Source of the DNA: Lanius collurio
Lineage: Eukaryota; Chordata; Aves; Passeriformes; Laniidae
Assembly: GCA_020086605.1 (NCBI GenBank)
Contig: JACBWW010000070.1
Coordinates: forward strand, 660,179 to 724,178
Direction of reading: 5' to 3'
DNA length: 64,000 bases
The position numbers were made by a program, and so were the translations under genes. Within the stretch, counting starts at the first letter, position 1, and every line of letters begins with the position of its first letter. Of the stretch, positions 12,301 through 24,982 are shown in pieces. The notes under the pieces were generated by a model, which worked only from the letters and a program-made list of their open reading frames with translations, had not been told where the DNA came from and made no database searches.

Positions 12301-13896
12301 AAAATTTAAGACTTCTAATGAGAAAAATCTACCTATCTACCCGTGGAAAACAAGAAAAGTGTAGGTGTTTGGGTACAGTGTGTGATGTGAGGATGGGGTA
12401 TTTATTTTTCCTGTGGATGGGTTGCAATTGTAATTTCACCAGAAGTTTCTTAGGGTTTCTTGCTTTCAGTATTTTTTGAAAGTTTTTCTTAGAGGGAGAT
12501 AATTATAACAGTAAATCCTGGTTTAGATATCAAAGTGTAAACATACGTAACTGCATATGATCCTATTTAAAGAATGATGTTCTCATTCTTAATACTAAAC
12601 ACACTAATTATGATTATTTTTAGATTTGGTGCAAATTAATTTCTCTTAAATCTATCCAATGCATTGAATTTCTTGTGCTGGAAAATGATTTTTTTTTTTT
12701 TTTTAATTCTATTTTAAAACAAAATAAAATATCAGCAGGAGTTTTTCTGGGTTTTACCTTTCTTTAATAGCACAAGGGAAATCTAGCCACACATATTTTC
12801 TTTTTCTCTAGTTTGAGATGCACCCTGATGGAAATTTTTATATTTCTGCCGGAGAATATGTCAATTTTGTCTGAATTTCAGAAGTTGTAATGAGATTGGT
12901 GTTCAATAAAAAAACATTTTATAAAACCTCTTACTCATAGTAATTTTTTTACTCTCCTTAGTAGTGTCCCTGCTGAATAAATCATATTTCTAAGCTGAAT
13001 TTACTGGTTACTAATGCTTATAAAATGAAAGTACTGATGAATAACAGTATTCCCATGATCATTTTGGGAAATATTTTGGCTAGACAAGAATCATGAAACA
13101 CAGGAAATAGGCACAACATCCCATTGTAAGGGACATTGTATACATTATTATTATATTTAAGACAGTTGCATTTTTATTTTAGGTTTTATTTTACCATTTA
13201 TCTTTTTTATAAATTTAAGAAAGGAGTTGATATTAATACTGTCTGAAGCCTTTGCTAAAAGTGTCAATTATATCACAGTTCTAGAAATACTTCCATTACA
13301 ATAATGTCTGCAACCGCTAGGTGATAGCCAAACAAGTTAGAAAAAAACCTTTAATTTTAAATATTTTTGTTCTTGGCCACTTTCAGTTACTTGAAATTCA
13401 ATTACTTAATTGAAAAGTAAGGCAAAATTGAGAACTCAGTGCATATAAGAAAGCAAAGAGGTATCTTTGTAGAATGTAAATCCTTAATTTTACTGAACAG
13501 TGTGTTTAGCTCTGATATTCTATAAATATCTATTTATATCTATAAATATCAATTAGACTCCTGTGTAGCTTTGACTTTCCAGTTTAATAAAAATTTTCTC
13601 TATATAGCCAACCCAAATGAAAATACATAAAATAAAGGAAAAGAGCGCAATCTTCTCTGTCTTTTAATATATCTAAAGTAGTTGTCACTGGCTAATATGC
13701 TACATATTTCCATTTTCATCCCTTGAAATATGATGTCCTAATTCCATTTTAGCAGAGATGAATTTTGCATTCCTCTACTTTGTGAATTTTACGGCCTCAA
13801 CAAAGCTCCAACTTAACATTATAGTAGAAGTAGGTTTGGACATGTACCCTGTAGAGAGGTCATTCTTATTTTTTGAAGCTCAGTGTTTACTCTTAC
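9323..13896. other. unique AT-rich sequence with homopolymer runs
   Basis: No gene or transposon is recognised in this stretch apart from simple repeats. T runs lie at 10533-10550 and about 12689-12704, and a local TATAAATATC duplication lies near 13511-13550 (13522 and 13541). Open frames of about 60 codons here are as frequent as expected by chance. Confidence 0.5.
9852..9889. repeat. TTTTG pentanucleotide repeat
   Basis: Seven or so consecutive TTTTG units, with one C variant at the left, form a short simple repeat. Confidence 0.9.
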
Positions 13897-13978
13897 AATA
13901 GTTTTGTATATGCTACTTTAGCAAGCAAAAGAGACAGCATTTCAAGTGCTTGCTTGGCCAGAGTCACTGCAACACAGT
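13897..13978 (-). other. weak candidate exon (82 nt)
   Basis: On the minus strand an acceptor TACCTTCTTCCAG precedes an open block ending before GTAAGA. The open frame (start phase 1, end phase 2) reads CVAVTLAKQALEMLSLLLAK and on to VAYTKL. It is leucine-rich and might be part of a helix, but no family is recognised. Its end phase does not fit the start phase of the candidate at 9225-9322, so the two are not adjacent exons unless others lie between. Confidence 0.2.
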
Positions 13979-16900
13979 CTGGAAGAAGGTAGCTAATACT
14001 GACATACAAACTGAATAGCATCAGCATCATAACATATTTATCAAGGAATGTGAAAATAAAATCCACAGAATTAATATTGATAATTTTCACAGAGTTCATA
14101 GAATAGTAGCAGTATAATTTACAATGAACATCCAAAACGTATCTCCATGGAAACATCAGTTATGATACAGTACCTGAAATTAATAATGTAACATTTCAGG
14201 TTAATTATTCCTCTAACTTAAAACTGTTCAATTCTCAGGCAAGGTAGGCACAGTTTAAAGGACCACCTCTAGACACAGTCCCTCCTAAATCTGGGCTAAG
14301 TGAACACTTCATAATTTTACTTATATAGTAGACACAATTATGCTTTCAATTACTGTTTCCTGTGTGTATATTAGAAAAACAAATCTGGTTTTATATAGAT
14401 GTGTACATATTAGTTATATCATCCTTCAGACACCAAAGATGGGATTCATTTGACAGAACAGCTACTGCTCCAGGAAGACAAAAATCTCCTGTAGTTGAGG
14501 TACCAGGTCTAGCACTCTCATGCCAATGGCCAAGGTGTTTCAGGGACTCCTAGATGGCATCATATGCAATATCCCTTAAGACTGCAGGAAATAACTGCTC
14601 TCTCTTAGAACCTCTGATATCACATGGTCCTGAATATTGTCCTGGAAAACTCTACCTGTTGTTACTGGATTTATAAGGAAGAGGATAGCTTAGGCATGAG
14701 AATGATCTGATATGTACCTTTAACAGGCATAAAAGGAAGGATATTTTTTATAGGCTCAAAATTATCTCACAAATGTAGAGCAATGCCCTGACCTGTGGAG
14801 CAGCAGCATCTGGTTCATGGAATAAAAGAGAGGTGGTGTCATTTTGGTGCAGCCAGGGATTGTGCTACTTAGTGAGACAGTCCATCTTGAAAACCAAATT
14901 ACCCAGATGAGCCCGGCCGTATTATTCATCTTTCATCACAACTCCCCAAATTCAAAGACAGGTCAGAAATGTAATCGTGTGTTTTGAGAGAAATAAATAT
15001 GAAGTGCTGATGACAGCTGCCTAATGATGACAGAAACACTCCTTCTATTGTGATTTTACTTGTTCAAATTTGGGGACTGCTGGCAAGGTAATTTTTGGGG
15101 GAGGTTACTGTATTTAAATTGTTTATTTGTTGGCTTCTTCTTTTGGGGTTTATTTTAGAGCAGTCCTACTATATTATTCTTCTCCCTGTCCCATACACTT
15201 TCACATCTATTTCTGTTTTTTTCCTACTCATGTTGACATACACTGCATCATCTTCTACTATGAAAATTGGAACAAATAGCCTTTGATGGCAGAGCCACAG
15301 CATAAGTGAAAGTTTTGTGTAATCTTTTAGACTATTCTTCACATTTTACATTTCTGTCATGACAGCTTCATTTAAACCTTATGCAATCTTTGGGGAAAAT
15401 GGAAATAGGTTATCTTTATTTTTAAATGATGTGACAGGACTAAAATCAAGGAAATGCTTTCCCTGACTGCAAAATCATATTTTCAAGAAAACTTTTTTAT
15501 TACAGCAATATCAGCTATATGTAAAAAGTTTGAGATGTCATTTCAATTAGATAAGTGAAAAATTAAATATAGGACATTCCCTAGCTGTCAGTATTTACTT
15601 GAAATTCGAGCTCTGTGCAACTTGTCTAAATGTTCAACTTTCTGTCACAAAATGTACATAATGCTCACAATATTTTTTATTCCCTTGAATGAACAAAGAT
15701 ATATAAATTATAACATTATACCAATGAGAATAGTAGAAAATATAAGAATAAGATTAATCCTTACACACTCTCCATATTAATGAATTTCAGGGTGTATGTT
15801 GGAATACATAAAATGCCATGCTTGAGGTCAGATACAAAGAAAATAATTTCCTACCAGCATGTTTCGAAGGGGAAAAAAAAATAATGTAGGTTGGCTTAAT
15901 CTAATTTAAGTTTCGTAGTGGTCTTGAAAATTAGTCTAAAATCAATATGGAATATTGTTGACAAATTAAAATCTGAGATTTAAATTTGTTTGTGGCTATT
16001 CAGTATGAGATATTGCATTTGTGGTATTTCATTAGTAAGTGGAAACGCTGTAATATCAAGTAAGGAAGGACAGTTATATCTTCTGCATTATGAATCAGAT
16101 ATCTGCTTACATGGTAGAATTCCAGCTTAATAAATAAGTCTTGTTTTCAGTTGTTTACATGCAGTAACATTTATAGGGAAATATATTTATAGAAAAGCAG
16201 CAAACTCATCAGGAAACAGTGTAGTTTCTAATATATTAACTGTGAATACTTTTTTTTTCTTCTCTAATATTAAAGAGAAATTCCCACTCCAAGCTCTTAC
16301 TGCTTGGATAGGATATTTTGTCACTGTTTCTGCTTTGAAATTATGAGTGAGAAGAAGGAAATAAAATCATATATTTTAAAGGAAAAATCCTATTGAACAT
16401 AAATAACAATAAATTCTGACACAACGTGTGATTGGCCTCCTAACTGGTGGTCTCTTTATTAACTGGAGAACTCAAGAAGTGCCATTTCTGCATAATCTTA
16501 GTGTTTCCAAATCCTGAAGTAAATATTATCTGAAAACTCAAAAGGTCATCCTTGTATTTTTAATGTGACCAAACCCATGTGAATTAATAGATAGTCTACA
16601 CAAATTCTGTCTGTGGCAATTCAGTGGACCTTCCTCCCCTGACACATAAAGTATCAAAATCTTCAGTGAAATTTACTGAAAATCTGCTTACAAATGTTGA
16701 TAATTTGTTCCCTCACTCTTTCCTTTCTTCATAATAAATTCAGCCGGTGCCTTTCCTGCTAATTGGAAATTTTAATTTTAAATGGTTTATGCTTAACAAA
16801 GTTATATATGAAACTAGGTTTTGTAACAAGAAGAATTAAAGATTTCCATTATCGGTCCAATAATAACTTCACATAGAAAATTTGCTGATTTGGGGAAGTT

Positions 16901-18096
16901 AAAGTATTTTATTTTCTTTAATTGCTTTAGATGAAAACAGTAAACAAATAGGTTATATTGAAAATATTTACAACACTTTGCAGCATTCATTAAAAATAAT
17001 GAGAAACTAAGAAACCCTGTTTTATAAAGTGCACACAATATTTGTAAAATTTATTACTTTTACTAGCATTTCTGCAAATTTGGCCATATATATTTTTATC
17101 CACTGCAACCTTGACAAATTTCATGTTTCTGAACATAAAAGTAATCTAGCTGATGTTTATGTATCTTTTGTGTTTTATTTAGGTATTCAGTACCGTATGC
17201 TATATTATTTTTGTGCAATTCCATTTTCCCATTTGCGCTACTTTTTTGATCTATCTGGCTCATAGGAAATTCTATGTATATCATAGGTGTACACTTCAGA
17301 GTCTAGAAATTTTCAAACAGAGATTTTGCTTTAGCAAGGCCAGAAGCAAAGATCCCAGTAGTACTGTAGTAACAATAGTAACAGCCTTGCATCCATAGTG
17401 AAATAGCTCACTACTGTATTGCACATCTGCTAGCTTGCAAGTTAAGACTTTTTTCTTTGTTTTAACTAAAAAACTTTAAGATCAGTAAGTATATAAAAAA
17501 GCTCAATAAATCTGTTCGTACAAGTATGTAAGGCTTGGAATCTGAGAAGCAAACTCTCAAAGTTTATCATGTCTTTGCTATCTTTATTATTAGTACCTAT
17601 GCTTTTTTTGCAAATATTTGTACATCATGCAAGTCAGAACATTTATGCAGTGCAAGCAGAATATGAAGTCTGACTGTGAATCATGTGTAGATTTATACAT
17701 TTAACAATTCTTTCCTTGTGTTAAGAACTGGGTCCAAACCTTAATACTTGTGAGTTATAGCTCATAGTCTTCACATAACTTTGCTTAGATGTAGGGGAAG
17801 GTTGGGGAAGAAATATAGGTACATTTGGGAGATGGAGGGATACAATGGAATATTGAATTCTTTCTTTAATGAAAATACTGTCATTTATCTCATAATGACT
17901 ATCTGATACTTCTCAGATATTTCCTTCACCTACTGTTTTGATTAGAGCTGACTCAGAGAATACAATGCATGGGAAAACCATGATAAATCAAATGATAATC
18001 AAAACGGCAACTTTCAGAGTGAAAGATATTTTTTGCCTGTTTCTTTGGTGTTTTTTTTTTCTGTATTCACCAATTTTCTCCCCTTGAAAACAAATT
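13979..18096. other. unique AT-rich sequence
   Basis: I recognise no repeat family or gene. Patches at 14430-14560 and 14600-14900 are a little GC-richer and could be old repeat remnants, but I cannot place them. Confidence 0.5.
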
Positions 18097-18362
18097 TCAT
18101 AGGAACATAAAACAGTTTGGAATAAAAAGGACCTCTAAAGATTGTCTAATCCAAAGGTTCTGCTATGAGCAGAGAAATTTTTCAGTGAAACAGATTGCCC
18201 AAAGCCCTGTCCAATCTTCAACACTTCCAGTGACAGAGCTTAAACAATTTCTCTGAGCAACCTCTTCCACTGTCTCACAATCCTTATCAAATTTCTTCCT
18301 TATAGTGAATCTAAATCTTCCCTCTTGCAGTTTAAGAATGTTGCTTCATCTCCTGTCAGTCA
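18097..18362 (-). mobile_element. CR1 LINE 3' UTR, old copy
   Basis: Read on the minus strand this follows the avian CR1 3' end. In plus-strand order it shows a decayed CATAG(A)-type tail, GTTTGGAATAAAAAGGACCT, GATTGTCTAATCC, the TTGCCCAAAGCCC block, CTCTGAGCAACCTCTTCCA, and TTTCTTCCTTATAGTGAATC. The tail octamers are degraded and divergence from the consensus is high, so this is an old 5'-truncated insertion. Confidence 0.85.
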
Positions 18363-20489
18363 AGTTTATGTTTATGCTGTGTTTTTAAAGTTGCAAGCAT
18401 GTTTTTAGTAATTTTTTTCAGTAAATAGCAATTGAAAGAGAGCCATTGAAGGATCAGTAATAATACAATCATTGCAACAACAAAATCTAATCTCTATAAG
18501 AAATTTAGAATTTAGGGACATGGCTCCTGCCTGCAATGTGACCATATATGTTAGTCATATATAAATGTGTTTCACCATATATAATTGGCATAATTTATAG
18601 GCATTGTTCCTCTACAATTAAAGGAAAAAAAAGTGAAATTAAAGTTTTTCCTGAGTGGAAACATGACAATTTATGTTAAAATAGGCTATGAAAACTTCTA
18701 AATCAACTTTAGTTAATAAGGTCTTTCCTCTTTTATGTCAATTTAAGAATAAATATAGTGTTCTGGTTCTGTATGCTTGTCTTTGTTATGCCCTAATTTT
18801 TTCAGCTAAATCATGCTGAAGCATGAGTGTGCTTAGTCTTAAGAAGAAAAAAAACCAACCAAATATGTAACTACTGATTTTAGTGTAGATCTTTGTGCTG
18901 AACAGGAAATTTTAATCAATGTCTCAATCCCACCCCATCCCCAAATATACACTTGAAGAACTGAATCCCAAAACTACAATTTATCCTAGAAAAGCCAGAT
19001 ACCACAATATCCACTCCATTGTTAGGTTTCTAATCGAATTTACTCTTTTCCCTGTTTAGGTTTTTTATTTTATTCTATTTATTGCTCATGTTTTTTTCCT
19101 TCAGAGGCACATAAACATTCTTTTCCCTGATGTGAAGAGTCTATAAAAATTCATGAATCAGTGGAGGCAATCTACCTGATTTCTTGCAGTGCTCTTTTGG
19201 TTTCCTCAAAACATAGCAACTTGCAGATCTATGCAGGAGAGAATCTTTACAGTGTTGCCAAATTCATGGTATTGTATTGTTCATGTTTTCATTAATTTGG
19301 ATTATATTTTCAAGGACTTACAAAACACTTCCTCCAAATACACAACTTCATTTTAAAAAAAACCCAAAACAAACAAAAATTGATGATATTTGAAATGGAA
19401 AGCAATTAATATAAGATTGCAGTCTGCTCTTTTATTTTCTTGGACTTCATTGCATTTTTTTTTTCAGAGTCAACATTTGAAATTTCTGAACTAATACTCT
19501 TTGGTCCATAATATACATCATTTTTATCTCCTTGAAAAAGGAAAAAAAGTGGGAAATAAATATTGGAACTCAACAATCACTGAACAAATACTACCATCTA
19601 ACCAGGAAAATAAGACAACAAAAAGTAGTAAATCAAATCTGGGGGTCAGATTCCAATACCAGAGTAATCTAACACAGAAACACAAACTTAACTCACATAA
19701 TTGTAATTTCCTCTCTTTTAAAAATGAATACTTTGTCCTATTATTACCTATTCAAATTAACTTTGAAGGAGATATTTTAAGTGTGAACTCATCCTGTTAA
19801 TATTCTCAGAGCATTTGTAATCCTATCACTTATGTATTTTTTCCCATTGTATACACTGTGAGAGGGTATTCAGTTTGGTCTGGGTTTGAATTACTGAATT
19901 GGAAAATTATTTTTTGTTAAAAACTAAAAAAAGTCTGTGTATGATGGGAATTAAAAAAAAGGGTATTTTTATTATTCTTGAGTAAGACTGCAGGTGAGTT
20001 CCAATGATACTCAGTAGCCAGCATTATTTAGCACCTGAATGGCTAGTTTATCTAAATTGTAAGAATACTTGGTTCATATTGTTTATTGTGTATTAAAACA
20101 GGCCAGTGAAGATGTCTGGATTTTATGAAAATTAGGAGACAAACATGAGACAAAAAGCGCTGAATCCATTTTCCCAGGGGCGTTCCTGAGAAACACCTCT
20201 TGCCTGAATAGCAACACAGAGTCCTTGGAGAAGAAAATCAGAAAGAACTTTTTTGTGTTATTATTTTTTTTCAATAGAAAATTATGAGCTTACTTCATTT
20301 TGCTTAACCAGCTGGAAGTTCAGTGTCTGCTCTGTTCTTTGATCTTTCTGTAACTAATAAAGAAGTGGTAACTTCAATCATCTCATCTATATTAGATACA
20401 TCGACGAATAGTTGATTTTTCAGTTCATTGGCTAAATGAAGAACAAACCATAGATGACACACTTTGTAGAGGACCAGGTACAAGTGCAT
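18363..20489. other. unique AT-rich sequence
   Basis: No gene or recognisable transposon is seen. A 99-codon plus-strand frame at 19501-19800 is lysine/asparagine-rich, lacks splice signals and is judged accidental. Confidence 0.5.
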
Positions 20490-20985
20490 TAGCATGTTTG
20501 TCTCAAACGTTTGCTGCTGTGCTGCAGCTGGAAAGTCGTGGTTGAAAGAGAGTGTCCCGTGGAGGTGGGGCAGCACTGCGCTGAACCAACTTCCCTTTCA
20601 GTTGCGAGGCTTGCAAGTCTTCTTCGAGACTCATGCTCAGTTCACCTGCATCAAGAGAAAGGTCAAGTTCTGGGCTCCTCACTGAAGGGGACTCCAAGAC
20701 CACCAAAGACCTCCAGCTCCCCTTGACTCATTTTCTGGAGGGTTCTAAAATGTTCTCTGCACATGCATGAACATTTGCATATGGAAAGACATAAAGGGGA
20801 GTGGATCCAGCCCGGGCTTTTGTCAACCCAGATCCTGGCCATCCAAGGAGGCGGAACCAATGTGGGATCTATGGACCAGTGATCTTCTTCCTTCACTTTC
20901 TCTCTTTTCCATCTTTAATCTCTCCTCTCTTGTTGTATCTTGGCAGGTGTCCTTACTCCATATCAAAGTTTGTTGAGAGAGCTTG
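20490..20985 (+). mobile_element. probable retroviral LTR remnant
   Basis: A GC-richer island with many overlapping accidental frames contains a run resembling recalled songbird class II LTRs: GCATGAACATTTGCATATGG, then AAAGACATAAAGGGGAGTGG, then a C/T-rich stretch at 20880-20940. The 5' edge may be the TG at 20494. The 3' edge is not clear and no target duplication was found. Family and strand are inferred from memory and uncertain. Confidence 0.45.
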
Positions 20986-22309
20986 ATAAAGTTTGTTGTA
21001 AATGTTGAGAGCTTGTTAGCCAATACTTCTAGGACTATAGAGTGGGCTAGTTGCTGCAGTTAAAGCAACTATATAAAAAAATGTAAGAGTTGCTTGACAT
21101 GTGGACGGGTTTCTTTACTCAGCCCAATGAGAATTTATAATGAACATCACACCCACTTCTGGGTCATGACACACTTTAATGACAGGTTGTTAAATTCAGT
21201 TGCATCAAATATTTGTGTGCATGTCTCTGCACTGCAGAGTGCCAGAAGTCACAGAAATGTTCTACATTCAAAACATTTCTAAGGTTTATTCTGGAATGGT
21301 CTTCATCAGTGTCAGTGATAGTTGTGAAAGAAAAATACATTTTAAGTACTTTTATCAGTCAGAGCCATCATCAGATATTTACTCAGTTTGCATCAGAGGT
21401 TTATTATCAGACGTTATTTCCAGAGATATACTGACTTAGAAAGATTCAAATGACACAGAAAAGTCAACATAATTTTTGGTACTGAGTCAGTGTCCTTTTT
21501 GCCAATTATATTCACAAATTAACACGTATTAGCATATATCTTGCAATCTGAATCTTTCTATATTGAAGCAATTTAGTTTATCCTGAAATATCCTTTAGGT
21601 GATACAGTTTTCTATTCCTTTGCCTTCAAAACCTAGACTAAAAGTGTCTTTTTTTCTACATGTATGGCTACTTCACCCACACAGCTGGAGTATAATTTAA
21701 ATATACATGTTTCTTAGTATTTAAAAGTAGTAGAATGACAGGTGTCCAAAGGCAAGCCGGTTGTGTAAACAGGTAAGGTTGGTTTTTGTTTTTTGGTTTT
21801 TTTTCTGAAAAATTATGAGAGACATTAAGAAAAAGTGAGGAAATGAACAAGAAAAAAAAGAAACATTATCTAAATCCTTACTGAAACAAACAGATGATGC
21901 AAAAATAATAACAGGTATCAGCAAAATGTACTAATTTGATTTAACTTTGAAAAAATGGAATCTAATTAGTAAAGGACAGTATTCTCCCATTTGGGAAGAG
22001 TAGAGTGTGTGACTCACAAAATTTCAGCTCCATGCTCAGTGCTTCTTAATAGACGGTCAAATAGAGGAACACAATGCCCACTACCTGCAGACTTCTGAGT
22101 CAATACAAAAGTCTGGGACTCAGCCTTTCTGGAGGTCTTAAAAGTGAGCAATCTACTGAGATGATCATGCATGAAGTAAATTTACCATTATTTTTTCTTC
22201 TGGTGCTGCACCCCAGCTTTGAGATCTTAAGAGTCTGCTCACATACAGTGCCCAAGTCAGAGTAGCTTTGAACATTAAAAACCTAGTGCTAGTTGTGGAT
22301 TCCACTTTT
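20986..22309. other. unique AT-rich sequence
   Basis: No gene or clear repeat is seen. Short open frames at 21094-21439 and 22074-22265 lack splice or family support. TTGGTTTTTG/TTTTTTGG runs near 21780-21807 are low complexity. Confidence 0.5.
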
Positions 22310-22520
22310 TATTCTGTTTTACCCATTTAATTTTCCTTCTTTTGAGTGTGTGGCGTGTGGAGGCTCAGCTAAGGTCCTGCATGGGTCAAGACACAAACCA
22401 GCTATGTGAGGGGTCTTCCTAATCTACCCCTTGTTGGGCTGATTGTATCTTGAACTGAATTAAAGACTTTATGTTCTCTACCTAAACCTGTGTGATACTA
22501 TTTGTGACATTTGCCAGGGG
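22310..22520 (+). mobile_element. possible LTR R-U5 fragment
   Basis: The stretch CTTGAACTGAATTAAAGACT (ATTAAA at 22459-22464), followed by a C/T-richer tail ending near GACATTTGCCAGG, looks like the polyadenylation region and U5 of an avian LTR. There is no clear U3 or target duplication. It may be a truncated LTR or another repeat. Confidence 0.3.
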
Positions 22521-23057
22521 CTGTTTTTTTAAAGACTCAAAAATAGTAAAGCATCATTTGTATTCTGCAGGCTGTACAGGGACACAGCTGAAGCTGGCAT
22601 TTGGTCTCACCCCAGTCATTCCCACTTAGAAATAGATCAGAATTTTTTAGCAAAAAAACTTAGGTTAATAATGGATATTACGATATTTTGTTTGAAAACT
22701 ATTTTCCTTTAGAATCCAAAATTTGTAATTCAAGTCAAATGGCTGAAATCCTTCAAAATATTACATTACGGCTTATGTCATAATGATTAATTGTCCTTGC
22801 TATAACTTTTAGTCCTACTATCAGGTTTATATAGCAAAAATAATTTTTAAATCCCCCACTATTACCTTCGAAATTTTAATTTATTCAAAATCAGTATTTG
22901 CTGTGCATAATATCCAGTGTCACATAAAACTACTTTTTGAATAGCGGAAACCTAAATACACAAATAAAAGGAAAACTGATGCATTATTCTCTCAGATTCT
23001 CAATTACTGTTCTTAGTAAACCTAGTGCATGAAATGTGCATACAATGTATGATATAC
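22521..23057. other. unique AT-rich sequence
   Basis: Nothing is recognised. It ends at ATATAC (23052-23057), the left target duplication of the LTR that follows. Confidence 0.6.
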
Positions 23058-24982
23058 TGTGGGAATTCAGCACTTCTGTACAATGAAAGAGAGTGTAATC
23101 ATTATGATTACAAAGAAGCTTTAAAATTCTCTAAAATATGCATCACCTCTTTGGGCATCATGAATGCAAAATCAGCACTTCTTCCAATTTTTACTTAATG
23201 CCTTTCTAGTATATTTTGCTTACTTATATATTCTTCCAAATTTTACATACTTATGCATAACCTATACAGTTCATTTACTTAATACAGTACTTATACATTT
23301 TACCAACTTATCCATAATACAGTAATACACATTTTATTTACTTATACTTTTCACTTACTTAACACAGTACTTCTACTAGCACTGTACACACCCATTTTGC
23401 TAACTTACACCTTTTACACTTACTTACTTAACACAGTACTTCTACCTTTTACACTGTCTTGGTTTGAAAAGCCAGATGTATGCTAAGGAAGGCAGGAGCT
23501 TCCCTTGAAATGAAGGATGAAACCCCCTTCTCTCTGACTCATTATAATTTTGAAATTAAGGGGCTTTCAGGCAAAGATATAAAGAATAGGAATAACAGCT
23601 CTTTACTAAAATACAGATATATAAACAGGCAAACAAACAACAATAACTACAGTGGTGACAACAAACAGAAGCACAAACCCAGTGCAGCCTCTCTCGGCTG
23701 TCAGGCCCTTTCCCCTCTGGTGCAGTTCCAGTCACAGCCGGCAGGGGCGCTGGCGGCTCCCGGTGAGCAGGGCAGGTGCGATGGTTCTCCCGCGGCTGCA
23801 GGGGGCGCTCCGGAGCGAGCTCGGGGAGCACGCAGTGATGGCGGCCTGGGATCCGGGAAGGGATGGAAGAAAGGCTTCACAAACCTCCCTGGGCAGCTGA
23901 TCCTGGGGTCTGTCTGGGCTCTCCTGTCCAGGCAGGCTGGGGCCGCAGTAGGAGCACGACTTCCGGGTGGCAGGCGAGATGTATCGAGCTGCGGAGCTGT
24001 GGTAGGAAATCCCCGGAGGTCTCGGCAGGCGGGACGGGCAGGGCTGCAGAGCAGCGAAGGCTGAGGCAGCAGGGTCTGCAGCTCAGCTCCCAGCGAGGCA
24101 GGGAAGGACAGGTTTTGGATCCCGGGGTTTCTCCAGCAGGAAGGAAAAATACAGCAGGAAGCCTGCAGTGCTGATGAGAATGGCAGCTTCTCTCCCGGTC
24201 TCCACACAGAGCCCAGAGTCCCAGGCACACCCAGGTGAGGACAGTAGCCCAAAGTGGGCTCCTCCCTTCCGTGGCCAGTTCTTTTGTTTCTCCCAAGTAC
24301 CCAGCAATTTGTTGCCTCAGTAACATATATAGGAGAAAATTCCTCAAGAGGAAGAGAACTCCCAAAACCCCAATATACACTTACTTAACACAGAACTTCC
24401 ACCTAACACAGTACTTACACATTTTACAATTTATCCATGATACAGCATGCATATATTTTGCAACTGCAGTGCATGAGATTACGCCTTGCTCAATTAGTCC
24501 CTCTACTTTGTCCAAGAGCTCTGCACACACTTTTCAGATAATATGATTAGTTTTAATCTAGTACAGCACAGTCCTTTTTATCTGTTCCTTGTTGTCTTGG
24601 TATTTAGTTTTTCATCTTCTTCTTTCCCAATACTTTTCCAATTTAGCACAATTTACCTTTCAGTCCTTGATGTTCCAGATCCAGGCAAGCAGAGTCAAGA
24701 TGATGGCAGCAACAAAACCCATCAAGTAGTAAGTATCCAAGTTAATCCAGGAAATCCAAACAACCAGACAGCAAAGATACAAGCCTATCCCATCTCTCTC
24801 GACCGAACCTTCTGGCTGGACTTAAAACCCTCCAGGAGCTGACCTGCTACACCTGAAGGTGCATGGCCAGGTGAAGCTGGTGAGGGTAATCCCAGCCTGG
24901 TCTCACTCTGAGGGCTCCACTACAAGTAACTAAAGATGGTTTGGCTGGGGCACACTATCATGGTTCAAAACACCTTACCACA
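23058..24982. mobile_element. solo LTR copy A, interrupted by a nested LTR
   Basis: The two outer parts (23058-23454 and about 24380-24982) match 32789-33713 in order and orientation. They run from the CAGCACTTCTGT...CAATG start, through the ATGCATCACCTCTTTGGGCA block and the 'CTTAACACAGTACT' array, to GGTTTGGCTGGGGCACACTA and the end near ACACCTTACCACA. Flanks ATATAC (left) and ACATAC (24983-24988) form a 6-bp target duplication with one change, as in class II (ERVK-like) insertions. No gag or pol lies beside it, so it is a solo LTR. Sense strand is undecided; an AATAAA on the minus strand of copy B hints at minus. Confidence 0.75.
23455..24375 (-). mobile_element. nested songbird-type LTR inside copy A
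   Basis: On the plus strand it starts TGTCTTGGTTTGAAAAGCCA, a start I recall from common songbird LTRs read in reverse. Read on minus it ends ...CAAACCAAGACA. Its R region has AGTAAA (plus 23602-23607) followed by GAGCTGTTATTCC, and the U3 side (23690-24260) is GC-rich with many CpGs. TACAC occurs at 23450-23454 and at 24376-24380, a 5-bp target duplication. With those edges the element is 921 bp. If the right end is taken at ...TACA (24379) it gains TG...CA ends but loses the duplication. It split the AACACAGTACT array of the host LTR. The open frames inside it are accidental. Confidence 0.75.

Noticed and set aside
23480..24380. Several long frames on both strands (up to 194 codons)
   Set aside because: They overlap one another in the GC-rich U3 of the nested LTR and share no domain; GC-rich non-coding DNA has few stops.
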